From contig CAVSIE010000002.1 in assembly GCA_963728045.1 (NCBI GenBank), positions 1 to 64,000 of the forward strand: a stretch of DNA of 64,000 bases. The letters are read 5' to 3'. Shown one piece after another: positions 45,196-55,155 of the stretch. Position numbers and translations under genes: made by a program. The notes under the pieces are model-generated. The model had not been told where the DNA came from, ran no database searches, and worked only from the letters and a program-made list of their open reading frames with translations. The stretch comes from VRUE01 sp963728045. GTDB lineage: Bacteria > Actinomycetota > Thermoleophilia > Solirubrobacterales > 70-9. Numbering within the stretch: the first letter of the stretch is position 1; each line of letters begins with the position of its first letter.

Positions 45196-46763
45196 CTACG
45201 TGGATGGGATGCGGCGGGCGACGACGGTGCGGGTGATCGATTCGGGGCTTGCGGCCTGGGGCGAGAACCGGATCTCGACCTCGAGCCTCAGCCATCGCGC
45301 CCGCAGTCGTCGGCGAGCGTCGGCGGACAGCTGGCAACGCAGCGTCATGGAACCGGCCTCCCTCACCTCCAAGCGGCTTGCGCACGCCATGACGGCGCCG
45401 CCCGCACCGATCGTGGCGCGCTTGCTGATCCTCCCCGGGCCCGGCAGGCTGAGACGGGTGGTGAGAACGCCACCGGCAACAGTCGAGCGACCGACGCGCA
45501 TCGTTCGTCTCGCGACCAACGGCGCCGGAGGGAAGAGTTGTGAGGAGGAAGGCTCGGGACCCGTCACAGGCTTCCCCTCGTCTTTCGGCGTCGCCAGCCA
45601 TGCGGCGAGTTCCGCGGGCCGAGCGGCGATGAAGGCCCGCGTGGCCTCGACGGCCTCGGCTATCCCAGCGCCGGTGTGTTCCTGGCGCGGATCCATCTCC
45701 TGCCACGGCAGCAGCAGCTCGGCGATCGCGGCGGCGCGAGAGTCGAGATCGAGCGTCGCGATCGCCGCCGACACATCGCTCAATGCCATTTCATAGGCGG
45801 CATTACAGCTGGTGTCCGCGAGGCACCGGTCGAAGAGAAGGCCCGCGTCCCCCTCGAAGGGCAGGCGGTTGCTCCAAGCATGGTCGGTGCCCCAGGGGAG
45901 CATCTCGAACTCTCCCGTGGGGTCGCTGTGGAGGTAGAAGTTGTTCGGCCAGAGCTCGCCCTCGATGCCTGAGTAGCCGTCCCAGTGGCCGATGTACCTC
46001 TCCGTCGCCCACATCCGCACCATCTGCGTGAGATCGGCCACTCCGGCCATGCCATCCGACCAGTCGCCCATCACCCCATTGGCGGCCGCGATCAGGGCCT
46101 CCAGGTCGCTGCGGTCCTCCTCGTCGCCCTCGTCGACCTCGAAGGCCGCCGCGCCCCCTGGCGCCACGTCCGACCCATAGGAGCCCTCGTAGAGGTGGGC
46201 CGTCGCGTCGAACCATCGTGCGAGGCCAACGTCGTCGAGCGTCTCGACGTTGAGGTAGAGCCCGTAATCCTCGCCGTTGACGCGCACGTAGGCGTAGCCG
46301 GTGCGGGGCGCCGCGACGCCGGCGGCGCGAAACGCCTCATAGGCGAGGGTCTCGTGGACCATCGAGGGGTCCTGGACCATGTTGTTGAGGGTCAGCTTCT
46401 TGAGGCCGAGGAGCTTCTGGCCTTTGACGAGCTCGTTGAACTTGACCTTGAAGGCGGCCTTGCCGGTCAGTGCTTTGAACGAGCCCTGGCCCTTGAGGCG
46501 GATACCGACCTCGATCGGCGACGACGCTTCCCCACGCCGCCCGGCGTGCCATCCGTAGCCGCCAGCGAGAACGCCCCCGGCTGGTACTCGTCCGGTTTCG
46601 CTTCCAGCGCCTCGATCGAGGCCGCGGGCAGCGTCAACTCGATCGCCACGACGGCCTCTGGCTCGTACATCGACGCGGCGGGGTCCGGCGGGGTTTGAGC
46701 CATCGCGGTCGCAGCCGTCGCCGCGCAGCCCAGGCAGAGGGCGATCGAGGCGCGACGGGCCAT
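45196..46763 (-). CDS. CotH-like secreted protein with one frameshift
   Basis: The start at ATG 46,763 gives a signal peptide ARRASIALCLGCAATAATA followed by AVVAIELTLPAASIEALEAK. At about 46,535 the frame is lost: a run of four G on the coding strand would need to be five. In the next frame SSPIEVGIRLKGQGSFKALT, KLTLNNMVQDPSMVHETLAY, TGYAYVRVNGEDYGLYLNVE and LWPNNFYLHSDPTGEFEMLP (then WGTDHAWSN) form a CotH-kinase domain, and the protein ends in a Ser/Arg-rich beta domain at 45,196. About 520 residues. CotH-type kinases phosphorylate secreted proteins; here the substrate is unknown. The upstream open frame to 46,865 overlaps the malic-enzyme start and is not needed. Confidence 0.75.
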
Positions 46764-46863
46764 GACCAGATACCTGGCGGAGAGAAAGCGAGCGATCACC
46801 GGGCGCAACGCTAGCGCCAGGCATGCGAGGGCGCGAGGCGCGAATCTGATTCGATAGCCGCCC

Positions 46864-48326
<1,463 letters not shown>

Positions 48327-48330
<4 letters not shown>

Positions 48331-49232
48331 AGGTCCTCGTCACCGGCGCCAGCGGCTTCATCGGGGCGGCGGTGTGCGATGCGCTGCTGGTCCGCGGCGA
48401 CACGGTGGTCGGGCTGACCCGCGACCCGTCGCGGGCACGGGGAAGCAATCCCAGTGTTACCTGGCGCCGCTGGGAGCCGATCTTGGAGCGCCCCCCGGCC
48501 GAGGCCTTCGACGGGGTCGACGGCGTGATTCACCTGCTCGGCGAGAAGATCAACCAGCGCTGGACCGACGAGGCCAAGCAGCGGATCATGGAGAGCCGCC
48601 GCACCGGCACCCACAACCTGGTGGGGACGATCGCCGGCCTGCAGCGCAAGCCGAAGGTCCTCGTCAGCCAGGCGGCGATCGGCATCTACGGCGACCGCGG
48701 CGAGGCGATCGTCGACGAGTCGGCGGAGCCGGGCGAGGGATTCGATGCCGAAGTCGTTCGGGAGTGGGAGAAGGCCGCGCAGGAGGCGGAAGGCACGGGG
48801 GTACGCCTCGTCGTCGTCCGCACCGGCCACGTGCTCGATCCGCGCGGTGGCTTCCTCAAGCAGCTGCTGAAACCGTTCAAGCTCGGCGTCGGCGGCCCGC
48901 TCGCCGGCGGCGCCCAGTACGTCTCCTGGATCCACATCGACGACGAGGTTGGGATCCTGCTCTGGGCGCTAGACAGCGAGAAGGTGAGCGGCGTGGTCAA
49001 CTCGACGGCGCCGAACCCGGTCACCAACCGGGTCTTCTCGAAGGCTCTCGGGCGCGCAATCGGCCGGCCGGCGGTGGTGCCGGTCCCGGGGGTGACGCTC
49101 GACCTGATGTACGGGCGAGAGTTCGGGAAAGTGCTGCGCGGCGGACAACGGGTGCTGCCGCGGCGAGCTTTAGACCTCGGGTATCAGTTCAGGCACCCTG
49201 AGCTGGACGAGGCGCTGGACGACCTGCTCTAG
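48327..49232 (+). CDS. TIGR01777 / SDR39U1-family epimerase
   Basis: 301 residues. MKVLVTGASGFIGAAVCDAL is the Rossmann motif; HLLGEKINQRWTDEAKQRIM and ESRRTGTHNLVGTI are diagnostic of TIGR01777, with QAAIGIYGDRG and FSKALGRAIGRPAVVPVPGV at the C-terminal side. Substrate unknown. GTG start overlapping malic enzyme; coupled. Confidence 0.88.
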
Positions 49233-49810
49233 CCCAGCTCGTCGTGCAGCGATTCGCGTAGGGAGCCGGGGTCGCCCACAGTGCGTATGGCCCTAAGCAC
49301 GCGGGACATCGCTGCCGCGCCGGAGATGCAGGGGAGCTGGGCGATGTCGGCGGTGTCGAGAATCGTTTCCGAGAAGCGGGTTGCCCGAAGCGTGGGCTCG
49401 CCGATGTAGGCGACCGTGGTCGAATCCTGGGTGGCGCGACGAGCGTTGCCGCCGATCGTGGCCAGGTCCAAACGCCCCCGATCTTCCGCCTCCGCCAAGC
49501 AGACGACCTGAACGCGGACGCTTTCAGGCTGACCGCTCCGCCCCAGCTCCCGCTCAGCTTCCGCACACAGCGAGGCACTGGCGTAGACGGTCACCGTCGC
49601 CCCCTCAGCCACGCCTTCGTCCCCACAGCCAACTATTGCTATGAGCAGTGCGCAAACAGCGGCTGCGGCAGCTGCCTTGCGCAAGACCGAGGAGGGACGG
49701 GCATCCCCCCAGCGGAACTTGTGAGCCGCAACCGTCTGAACCCTTGCCGAGACTTCGACGCGGGTTCCGTCGGGGGGATGCTCGTCCCTCCCCTGCCTAG
49801 CTCTAGCCAA
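49229..49810 (-). CDS. Putative lipoprotein, ligand-binding-like
   Basis: 193 residues. A hydrophobic segment (RKAAAAAAVCALLIAIVG) precedes a Cys in GCGDEGVAEG, a possible lipobox at about residue 62, though the long N-terminus before it would be unusual; an internal start (GTG near VEVSARV) would shorten it. The remainder (TVTVYASASLCAEAERELG, LATIGGNARRATQDSTTVAY, FSETILDTADIAQLPC) recalls one lobe of a periplasmic-binding fold. No family is recognised. It overlaps the pfkA end by 8 bases. Confidence 0.6.
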   Translation of the reverse strand: MARARQGRDEHPPDGTRVEVSARVQTVAAHKFRWGDARPSSVLRKAAAAAAVCALLIAIVGCGDEGVAEGATVTVYASASLCAEAERELGRSGQPESVRVQVVCLAEAEDRGRLDLATIGGNARRATQDSTTVAYIGEPTLRATRFSETILDTADIAQLPCISGAAAMSRVLRAIRTVGDPGSLRESLHDELG

Positions 49811-50831
49811 AGAAAACCTCAGCCTCTTGGTACAGCTCCTCTGGGACAGTCTTGAGCTCGGCCGTAGCCTCCGTGAGCTCGACCAGCTGAATGTCCGTGC
49901 CCCGCAACGCGGTCATCTTGCCCCACTGCCCTGCGTCGACCGCGTCGATCGCATGCAGGCCGAAACGAGTCGCGAGGACGCGGTCGAAGGCGGTCGGGGT
50001 GCCGCCGCGCTGCACGTGACCGAGCACGGTCGCGCGCGCCTCCTTGCCGGTGCGCCGCTCGATCTCCTTCTCCAGCCAGTGGGCGATGCCGCCGAGGCGG
50101 ACGTGGCCGAACTCGTCGAGGCCTTCATCCTGGGTCTCCGGCATCCCGCCTGACGGCTGCGCCCCCTCGGCGACGACGACGATCGGCGCGAAACGGCTCT
50201 CGAAGCGGCGGCCGACGAGCTCGCAGACGCGCTCGACGTCGAAGGGACGCTCGGGAATCAGGATCACGTTGGCGCCGCCGGCGAGCCCGGCGTGGAAGGC
50301 GATCCAGCCGGCGTGGCGCCCCATCACCTCGGCAATCAGCACCCGGTGGTGGCTGCCGGCGGTCGTGTGGAGACGGTCGATCGCCTCCATCGCGATGTTG
50401 ACCGCTGTGTCGAAGCCGAAGGTGTAGTCGGTGGCGCCGAGATCGTTGTCGATCGTCTTCGGCACGCCGACCACCTGCAGCCCGTGCTCCTCGTGCAGCC
50501 GCGAGGCTGCCCCTAGCGTGTCCTCGCCACCGATGGCGATCAAGCCCTCGACCCCTTCCGCGGCCATGTTCTCGGCGACCCGCGCCGCGCCTCCCTCCTC
50601 CTTGAAGGGGTTGGTCCGCGAGGCGCCGAGAATGGTGCCGCCGCGGGGCAGGATGCCGCGCACCTCGGGCACGCCGAGCGGCCCACTGTCGTGCTCGAGC
50701 GGCCCGCGCCAGCCGTCCCTATAGCCGACGAACTCGTGCTCGTAGTGTTCGACCCCCTTGCGGACGATCGCCCGGATCACCGCGTTGAGGCCGGGGCAGT
50801 CGCCGCCCCCCGTGAGCACGCCGATTCGCAT
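49803..50831 (-). CDS. pfkA: 6-phosphofructokinase (possibly PPi-dependent)
   Basis: 342 residues. IGVLTGGGDCPGLNAVIRAI, LIAIGGEDTLGAASRLHEEH, VGVPKTIDNDLGATDYTFGF and VLIAEVMGRHAGWIAFHAGL are PFK motifs. At the position where ATP-type enzymes have Gly (GGDG) this has Asp (GGED), and the Lys of PKTIDND is present. Both features are associated with pyrophosphate-dependent enzymes such as that of Amycolatopsis, although some ATP enzymes of the same clade share them. 12 bases downstream of the compact palindrome region. Confidence 0.93.
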   Translation of the reverse strand: MRIGVLTGGGDCPGLNAVIRAIVRKGVEHYEHEFVGYRDGWRGPLEHDSGPLGVPEVRGILPRGGTILGASRTNPFKEEGGAARVAENMAAEGVEGLIAIGGEDTLGAASRLHEEHGLQVVGVPKTIDNDLGATDYTFGFDTAVNIAMEAIDRLHTTAGSHHRVLIAEVMGRHAGWIAFHAGLAGGANVILIPERPFDVERVCELVGRRFESRFAPIVVVAEGAQPSGGMPETQDEGLDEFGHVRLGGIAHWLEKEIERRTGKEARATVLGHVQRGGTPTAFDRVLATRFGLHAIDAVDAGQWGKMTALRGTDIQLVELTEATAELKTVPEELYQEAEVFFG

Positions 50832-50847
50832 ACGGCGCAGCTTAGGG

Positions 50848-50936
50848 GAGGGCGGGAGTCCCCTCGCCCGGACAATTGACGGTCTAATTAGACCGTCAAT
50901 TTGAGTATCCGCCCGTTCGAGGGGACTCCCGCCCTC
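50848..50936. repeat. Nested palindromic element, compact copy
   Basis: Outer arms 50,848-50,866 and 50,918-50,936 are perfect 19-bp complements. Inside lies a 28-bp perfect palindrome (50,874-50,901) with the centre TCTAATTAGA. Unequal linkers separate them: CCCGGAC on the left and TGAGTATCCGCCCGTT on the right. The same linkers flank the expanded copy at 59,734-62,729, whose outer arms differ in sequence but are also perfectly complementary. It lies between the small membrane gene and pfkA, both on the minus strand. There is no T-tract. Confidence 0.8.
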
Positions 50937-50947
50937 CTCGCAGCAGC

Positions 50948-51106
50948 TCAGCGAGACTCAGCTGGCTTCGGGCGAAGCACGCGTAGGGCAGCGCCGATGA
51001 GAAGCACGGTGGCAAAGACCATGCCGGCTACGGGGCCGCCCTGGCCGAGGGCGTAGGAGATCGCCATCGCGGCGATGGCGAGGAAGAGTGTGACGACCAT
51101 TCCCAT
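50948..51106 (-). CDS. Small two-helix membrane protein after trpA
   Basis: 52 residues. MGMVVTLFLAIAAMAISYAL, then GGPVAGMVFATVLLIGAAL, gives two hydrophobic helices joined by a Gly-Pro turn, ending in the basic LRVLRPKPAESR. It starts 12 bases downstream of the trpA stop on the same strand. No family is recognised. The compact palindromic element follows immediately. Confidence 0.55.
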   Translation of the reverse strand: MGMVVTLFLAIAAMAISYALGQGGPVAGMVFATVLLIGAALRVLRPKPAESR

Positions 51107-51118
51107 GCGGCGGGCAGC

Positions 51119-52054
51119 TTATCCGCTGGCGAGGGCGGCACGCGTCTCGCGGAGGAAGGAACCGACAGCCTCGGCGGCAGCCTGCGGCGAGCCCGCCTCG
51201 CCGGCCGCGCGGACCAAGCGGCTGCCGATGATCACGCCGTCGGCAAGGCGCCCGACGTCGGCCGCCTGAGCGGGAGTGCCGATCCCGAAGCCAACCGCGA
51301 CCGGGACCTCCGACTCGGCCTTGGCCGCGGCAACCAGGTTGGCGAGCTCTACCGGAACCGCCTCGCGCTCACCGGTCGTGCCGACCGTCGAGACGAGGTA
51401 GACGAACCCGCGCGCGACAGCGCAGATCTGCGCACGGCGCTCGGACGACGTGGTCGGAGCGACCAGCGGAACCAGGGCAAGGCCGGCATCGATGAAAGCG
51501 TCACGCACATCCTCGGCCTCGCCAAGCGGCAGGTCGGGAATGATCGCCCCCGCCGCGCCAACCGCGGCAGCTCGGCCTGCAAACTCGGCCGCGCCACCCT
51601 GCGCGAGCACCATGTTCGCGTAGACCATCAAGACCACCGGCACCCTCTCCGACACCGACTCGCAGACCTCCAACGCACTCTCGAGCGTCGCCCCCGCCTC
51701 GAGCGCCGCAGTAGCTGCGGCGTGGATCGTCGGCCCATCGGCAAGCGGATCGGAAAACGGCACCCCGAGCTCGATCACGTCAGCCCCCGAATCGGCATAA
51801 GCCTCAGCAACCGCCAGCGAAGACCCCCGGTCGGGATACCCAGCCATCATGTAAGGCATCAGCGCGGCCCGGTCTTCGTCCCTTACAGCTTCGAAGGCGG
51901 CCGCGATGCGCTCCGCGCCATCTTGCTTGCTGGCACTGGAGGTGTGACCCACAGAATCGTCGGCGTTGGAGGTCGGAGGGCCTGGCAGCGCTTGGGATTG
52001 GGGCGTCGGGGCATGGCTCGACAGAGCCTCCCCGCTGTTGCTCTGACGAGTCAT
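51119..52054 (-). CDS. trpA: Tryptophan synthase alpha chain with N-terminal extension
   Basis: 311 residues; the first 45 or so (SNSGEALSSHAPTPQSQALP, then TSNADDSVGHTSSA) are a Ser/Pro-rich extension absent from most TrpA proteins, ahead of RIAAAFEAVRDEDRAALMPY. MAGYPDRGSSLAVAEAYADS, then GADVIELGVPFSDPLADGPT contains the catalytic Asp pair, and AIIPDLPLGEAEDV and VGTTGER follow. Cleaves indole-glycerol phosphate. The start overlaps the trpB stop. Confidence 0.94.
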   Translation of the reverse strand: MTRQSNSGEALSSHAPTPQSQALPGPPTSNADDSVGHTSSASKQDGAERIAAAFEAVRDEDRAALMPYMMAGYPDRGSSLAVAEAYADSGADVIELGVPFSDPLADGPTIHAAATAALEAGATLESALEVCESVSERVPVVLMVYANMVLAQGGAAEFAGRAAAVGAAGAIIPDLPLGEAEDVRDAFIDAGLALVPLVAPTTSSERRAQICAVARGFVYLVSTVGTTGEREAVPVELANLVAAAKAESEVPVAVGFGIGTPAQAADVGRLADGVIIGSRLVRAAGEAGSPQAAAEAVGSFLRETRAALASG

Positions 52055-53238
52055 GCCCCGGCACCCCCTCCACCGATCTCACCCTGCTCAATCACCTCTG
52101 CCAAGTCCTTATCTCCTCGCCCGGAGAGACACACGATGTCGTACCCGTCGCCGCCCCCGTTCTCGAGCAACCAGGCAATCGCATGCGCCGACTCGAGCGC
52201 CGGAATGATCCCCTCGAGCCTCGAAAGCTCGGCGAACGCCGCCAGCGCCTGGCGGTCGGTGACCGCCTCGTAGCGGGCCCGACCGGTGTCACGCAGGTGC
52301 GCGTGCTCGGGGCCGACGCCGGGGTAGTCGAGCCCGGCCGACACCGAGTGAGCCTCGAGGATCTGCCCCTCTTCGTCGGCGATGATCGAGGAGAGCGAGC
52401 CGTGCAGCACCCCGGTGCGTCCCGCTCCCAGCGAGGCGCCATGCCTGCCGCTCTCTAGCCCCTCCCCCGCCGCCTCGACGCCGATCAGCTCGACCTCGGC
52501 GTCCTCGATGAACGGAGTGAAGATGCCGATCGAGTTGGAGCCGCCGCCGACACAGGCAATCACCCGCGCCGGCAGGGCGCCCTCGGCCGCAAGCGCTTGC
52601 TCTCGTGCCTCGTCGCCGATCACCCGCTGCAGGTCGCGGACCAGAGCCGGGAAGGGCGCCGGCCCGACCGCCGAGCCGATCACGTAGTGGGTCGTCTCGA
52701 CGTTGGTCACCCAGTCGCGGATCGCGGCGCTGACCGCCTCCTTCAGCGTGCGGGCGCCGGCCTCGACCGGCACCACCTCAGCCCCGAGCAGGCCCATCCG
52801 CTCCACGTTCGGGCGCTGGCGGCGGATGTCCTCCGTCCCCATGTAGACCACGCACTCGAGCCCGAGCAGCGCACAGGCGGTCGCCGTGGCGACGCCGTGC
52901 TGCCCCGCCCCGGTCTCGGCGATGATTCGTGGCTTGCCCATTCGCTCGGCCAGCAGCGCCTGGCCTAGCGCGTTGTTGATCTTGTGGGCGCCGGTGTGGG
53001 CGAGGTCCTCGCGCTTCAGGTAGACGGAGCGCCCGGCCCGCTCGGAGAGGCGCCGGGCCGGGTAGAGCGGCGTCGGCCGGCCGATGAAGTCGCGGTGAAG
53101 GTCGGCCAGGCGGGCGCCGAACTCCTCGTCCTCGCGCGCCTCGGCCCAGGCGGCGGCCAGCTCGTCGAGCGCCGCGATCAGCGTCTCGGGCACGTAGCGG
53201 CCGCCGTACGGCCCGAAGCGCTCCTCAACCGTGCTCAT
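52051..53238 (-). CDS. trpB: Tryptophan synthase beta chain
   Basis: 395 residues, PLP enzyme. FGPYGGRYVPETLIAALDEL at the start; KREDLAHTGAHKINNALGQA holds the PLP Lys in HK; IAETGAGQHGVATATACALL is the substrate Glu/Gln loop; VGGGSNSIGIFTPF the phosphate cup. Joins indole and serine. Overlaps trpF stop and trpA start. Confidence 0.97.
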   Translation of the reverse strand: MSTVEERFGPYGGRYVPETLIAALDELAAAWAEAREDEEFGARLADLHRDFIGRPTPLYPARRLSERAGRSVYLKREDLAHTGAHKINNALGQALLAERMGKPRIIAETGAGQHGVATATACALLGLECVVYMGTEDIRRQRPNVERMGLLGAEVVPVEAGARTLKEAVSAAIRDWVTNVETTHYVIGSAVGPAPFPALVRDLQRVIGDEAREQALAAEGALPARVIACVGGGSNSIGIFTPFIEDAEVELIGVEAAGEGLESGRHGASLGAGRTGVLHGSLSSIIADEEGQILEAHSVSAGLDYPGVGPEHAHLRDTGRARYEAVTDRQALAAFAELSRLEGIIPALESAHAIAWLLENGGGDGYDIVCLSGRGDKDLAEVIEQGEIGGGGAGA

Positions 53239-53870
53239 GGGGTCGGGACGCTAGCGACCCCGGCCGCCTCGAAGAAGGCCATCATCGCCGCGTGGTCCTT
53301 GCGGCCCGGCTCCGCCTCGACGCCGCTGGCCACATCGACCGCATACGGGTGGGTAATCGCGATCGCCTCGGCGACGTTCTCGGGGCGCAGGCCGCCGGCG
53401 ACGATCGCCGGCACTTGGGAGCGATGCTCACGCAGCAGGCCCCAGTCGAAGCTCTCGCCGCTGCCGCCCCAGAGCCCCTTGCTGCGACGGTCGAAGAGGT
53501 GAAAGCCAGTGCGGTAGGCCTCGGCGCCGTGGACATCGGCTGCGCTGGCGACGTGGATCGCCTTGATCACCTTGACCCCGGTGCGCCGTGCCACCTCGGC
53601 GCAGAACGCGGTCCCCTCTTCCCCATTCAGCTGCACCATCGTCAGCCCGGCGTCCTCGACCGCCTTGGCAACCTCCCCCAGCTCCGGATTCACGAACACG
53701 CCAACGACCTCGCACTTGCGCCGAAACGCAGCCGCAATCCGCACCGCCTCCCCAGGCTCACAAGCCCGCGGGCTCTTGTCGTAGTGGATTAGCCCGATCG
53801 CCCAGGCTCCAAGCCGCACAGCCTCAGCGGCGTCGTCGAGATTGGTTACGCCACAGATCTTCACGCGCAT
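53235..53870 (-). CDS. trpF: Phosphoribosylanthranilate isomerase
   Basis: 211 residues. MRVKICGVTNLDDAAEAVRL holds the catalytic Cys in KICGV; VGVFVNPELGEVAKAVEDAG, VQLNGEEG and IVAGGLRPENVAEAI, then VDVASGVEAEPGRKDHAAM, are conserved, including the catalytic Asp region. Trp step 3. Follows htrA by 29 bases and overlaps trpB. Confidence 0.95.
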   Translation of the reverse strand: MRVKICGVTNLDDAAEAVRLGAWAIGLIHYDKSPRACEPGEAVRIAAAFRRKCEVVGVFVNPELGEVAKAVEDAGLTMVQLNGEEGTAFCAEVARRTGVKVIKAIHVASAADVHGAEAYRTGFHLFDRRSKGLWGGSGESFDWGLLREHRSQVPAIVAGGLRPENVAEAIAITHPYAVDVASGVEAEPGRKDHAAMMAFFEAAGVASVPTP

Positions 53871-53899
53871 ACGCTCAGAGTACGCGAGCAGCTACGCGG

Positions 53900-55120
53900 C
53901 TACTGGGCGGAGTCAGGCCGCTGCCCGAGAGTTACCGTGAGCGACTTCGTCCCTTTGCCTCGCCGCACCGTAAGCCTCATCTTGTCGCCCGGCTCAGCCT
54001 CGTTGACGAGATCGATGACCTCGTCCATCGAGCTGATCGGCTCTCCGTCCACCTCGACGATGATGTCGCCACCCAGCTCGAACTCGGCGCCGTCGATCGT
54101 CGCCGATGTGTCGCCGCCTTCGAGCCCGGCGTCCTCGGCCGGCCCGCCGGGGACCACTTCTTGCACCAGCACTCCCTCCTCCACCGGCAGGTTCAGCGCT
54201 TTCGCAAGGTCGGGGGTGATGCTGCCGCCGTTGATCCCCAGGTAAGCGTGCTCAACCTCGCCGTCCGCCTTCAGCTGCTCGACCACGTCGCGCGCGGTGT
54301 CGATCGGGATCGCGAAGCCGATCCCGACATTGCCCCCCGTACGGGTCTGGATCTGGGCGTTGATCCCGATCACGTCGCCGGTCACGTCGATCAGCGGCCC
54401 ACCCGAGTTGCCGGGATTGATCGCCGCATCAGTCTGGATCACGTGCGAGATGGAGAAGCCGTTCGGCGCCTGGATCTGGCGCTGCAGGGCGGAGACGATG
54501 CCGCTGGTAACGGTGCGGTCGAGCCCGAACGGGTTGCCGATCGCGACGACCGGATCGCCGACCTGGACCTGCGAGGAGTCGCCGAGCGCCAGCGGGTGCA
54601 TCTGGTCCGCCGGGGCGTCGACCTTGAGCAGGGCGACGTCGGTGGCCGGGTCGGTGCCAACGATCTCGGCCGAGTAGCTCTCGTCGGAAGAGCCGAGCGT
54701 CACCTCGACTCGGTCGGCGCCCTCGACCACGTGGCTGTTGGTGACCACGTGCCCCTCCATGTCGATCAGGAAGCCGGAGCCGGTGGCCGTCCCGCCGCCT
54801 TCTTCTTCGGGTTCGGGTTCGCCGAAGGGGCCCGGCGCGCCCGATTCCCCGCCGACGCCCTCGGCTTCGATAAAGGCGACCCCCTGCCCGTCGCGGCGGT
54901 AGATCTGATTGACGATGTTTTCGTCGTCGCCGCTGTCTTTCACCGCCACGGGAGCGGCCAGCGGGGTGACAACGGCGGGCGTCGAGTCCCCCTCGGCCTC
55001 GATCCAGCCGGCGGCGATCGCCACCCACCCGAAGGCGGCGACGACCGCCCCGCCGACCAGGGCCGAGAAGAAGGGAGTGCGGAAGAAGCGCCTCATCGAG
55101 GGACGATCATCCAGGACCAC
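53900..55120 (-). CDS. HtrA/DegP-like S1C protease embedded in the trp operon
   Basis: 406 residues. N-terminal membrane anchor FSALVGGAVVAAFGWVAIAA; acidic linker (EPEPEEEGGG); protease with VVTNSHVVEGADRVEV (His), GTDPATDVALLKVD (Asp) and AAINPGNSGGPLID (Ser); PDZ domain from about residue 305 (VEHAYLGINGGSITPDLAKA, then GVLVQEVVPGGPAEDAGLEG). Membrane-anchored extracytoplasmic quality-control protease. It lies between trpC (36 bases) and trpF (29 bases) on the same strand. Confidence 0.93.
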   Translation of the reverse strand: MVLDDRPSMRRFFRTPFFSALVGGAVVAAFGWVAIAAGWIEAEGDSTPAVVTPLAAPVAVKDSGDDENIVNQIYRRDGQGVAFIEAEGVGGESGAPGPFGEPEPEEEGGGTATGSGFLIDMEGHVVTNSHVVEGADRVEVTLGSSDESYSAEIVGTDPATDVALLKVDAPADQMHPLALGDSSQVQVGDPVVAIGNPFGLDRTVTSGIVSALQRQIQAPNGFSISHVIQTDAAINPGNSGGPLIDVTGDVIGINAQIQTRTGGNVGIGFAIPIDTARDVVEQLKADGEVEHAYLGINGGSITPDLAKALNLPVEEGVLVQEVVPGGPAEDAGLEGGDTSATIDGAEFELGGDIIVEVDGEPISSMDEVIDLVNEAEPGDKMRLTVRRGKGTKSLTVTLGQRPDSAQ

Positions 55121-55155
55121 TTCAAAGTTCTCTTAAAAATGGGCCGAACCGGATC

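Noticed and set aside
50848..50936. Compact palindrome as an ordinary Rho-independent terminator
   Set aside because: There is no T-tract on either strand, the structure is nested with conserved linkers, and a second copy with different but self-complementary stems exists.
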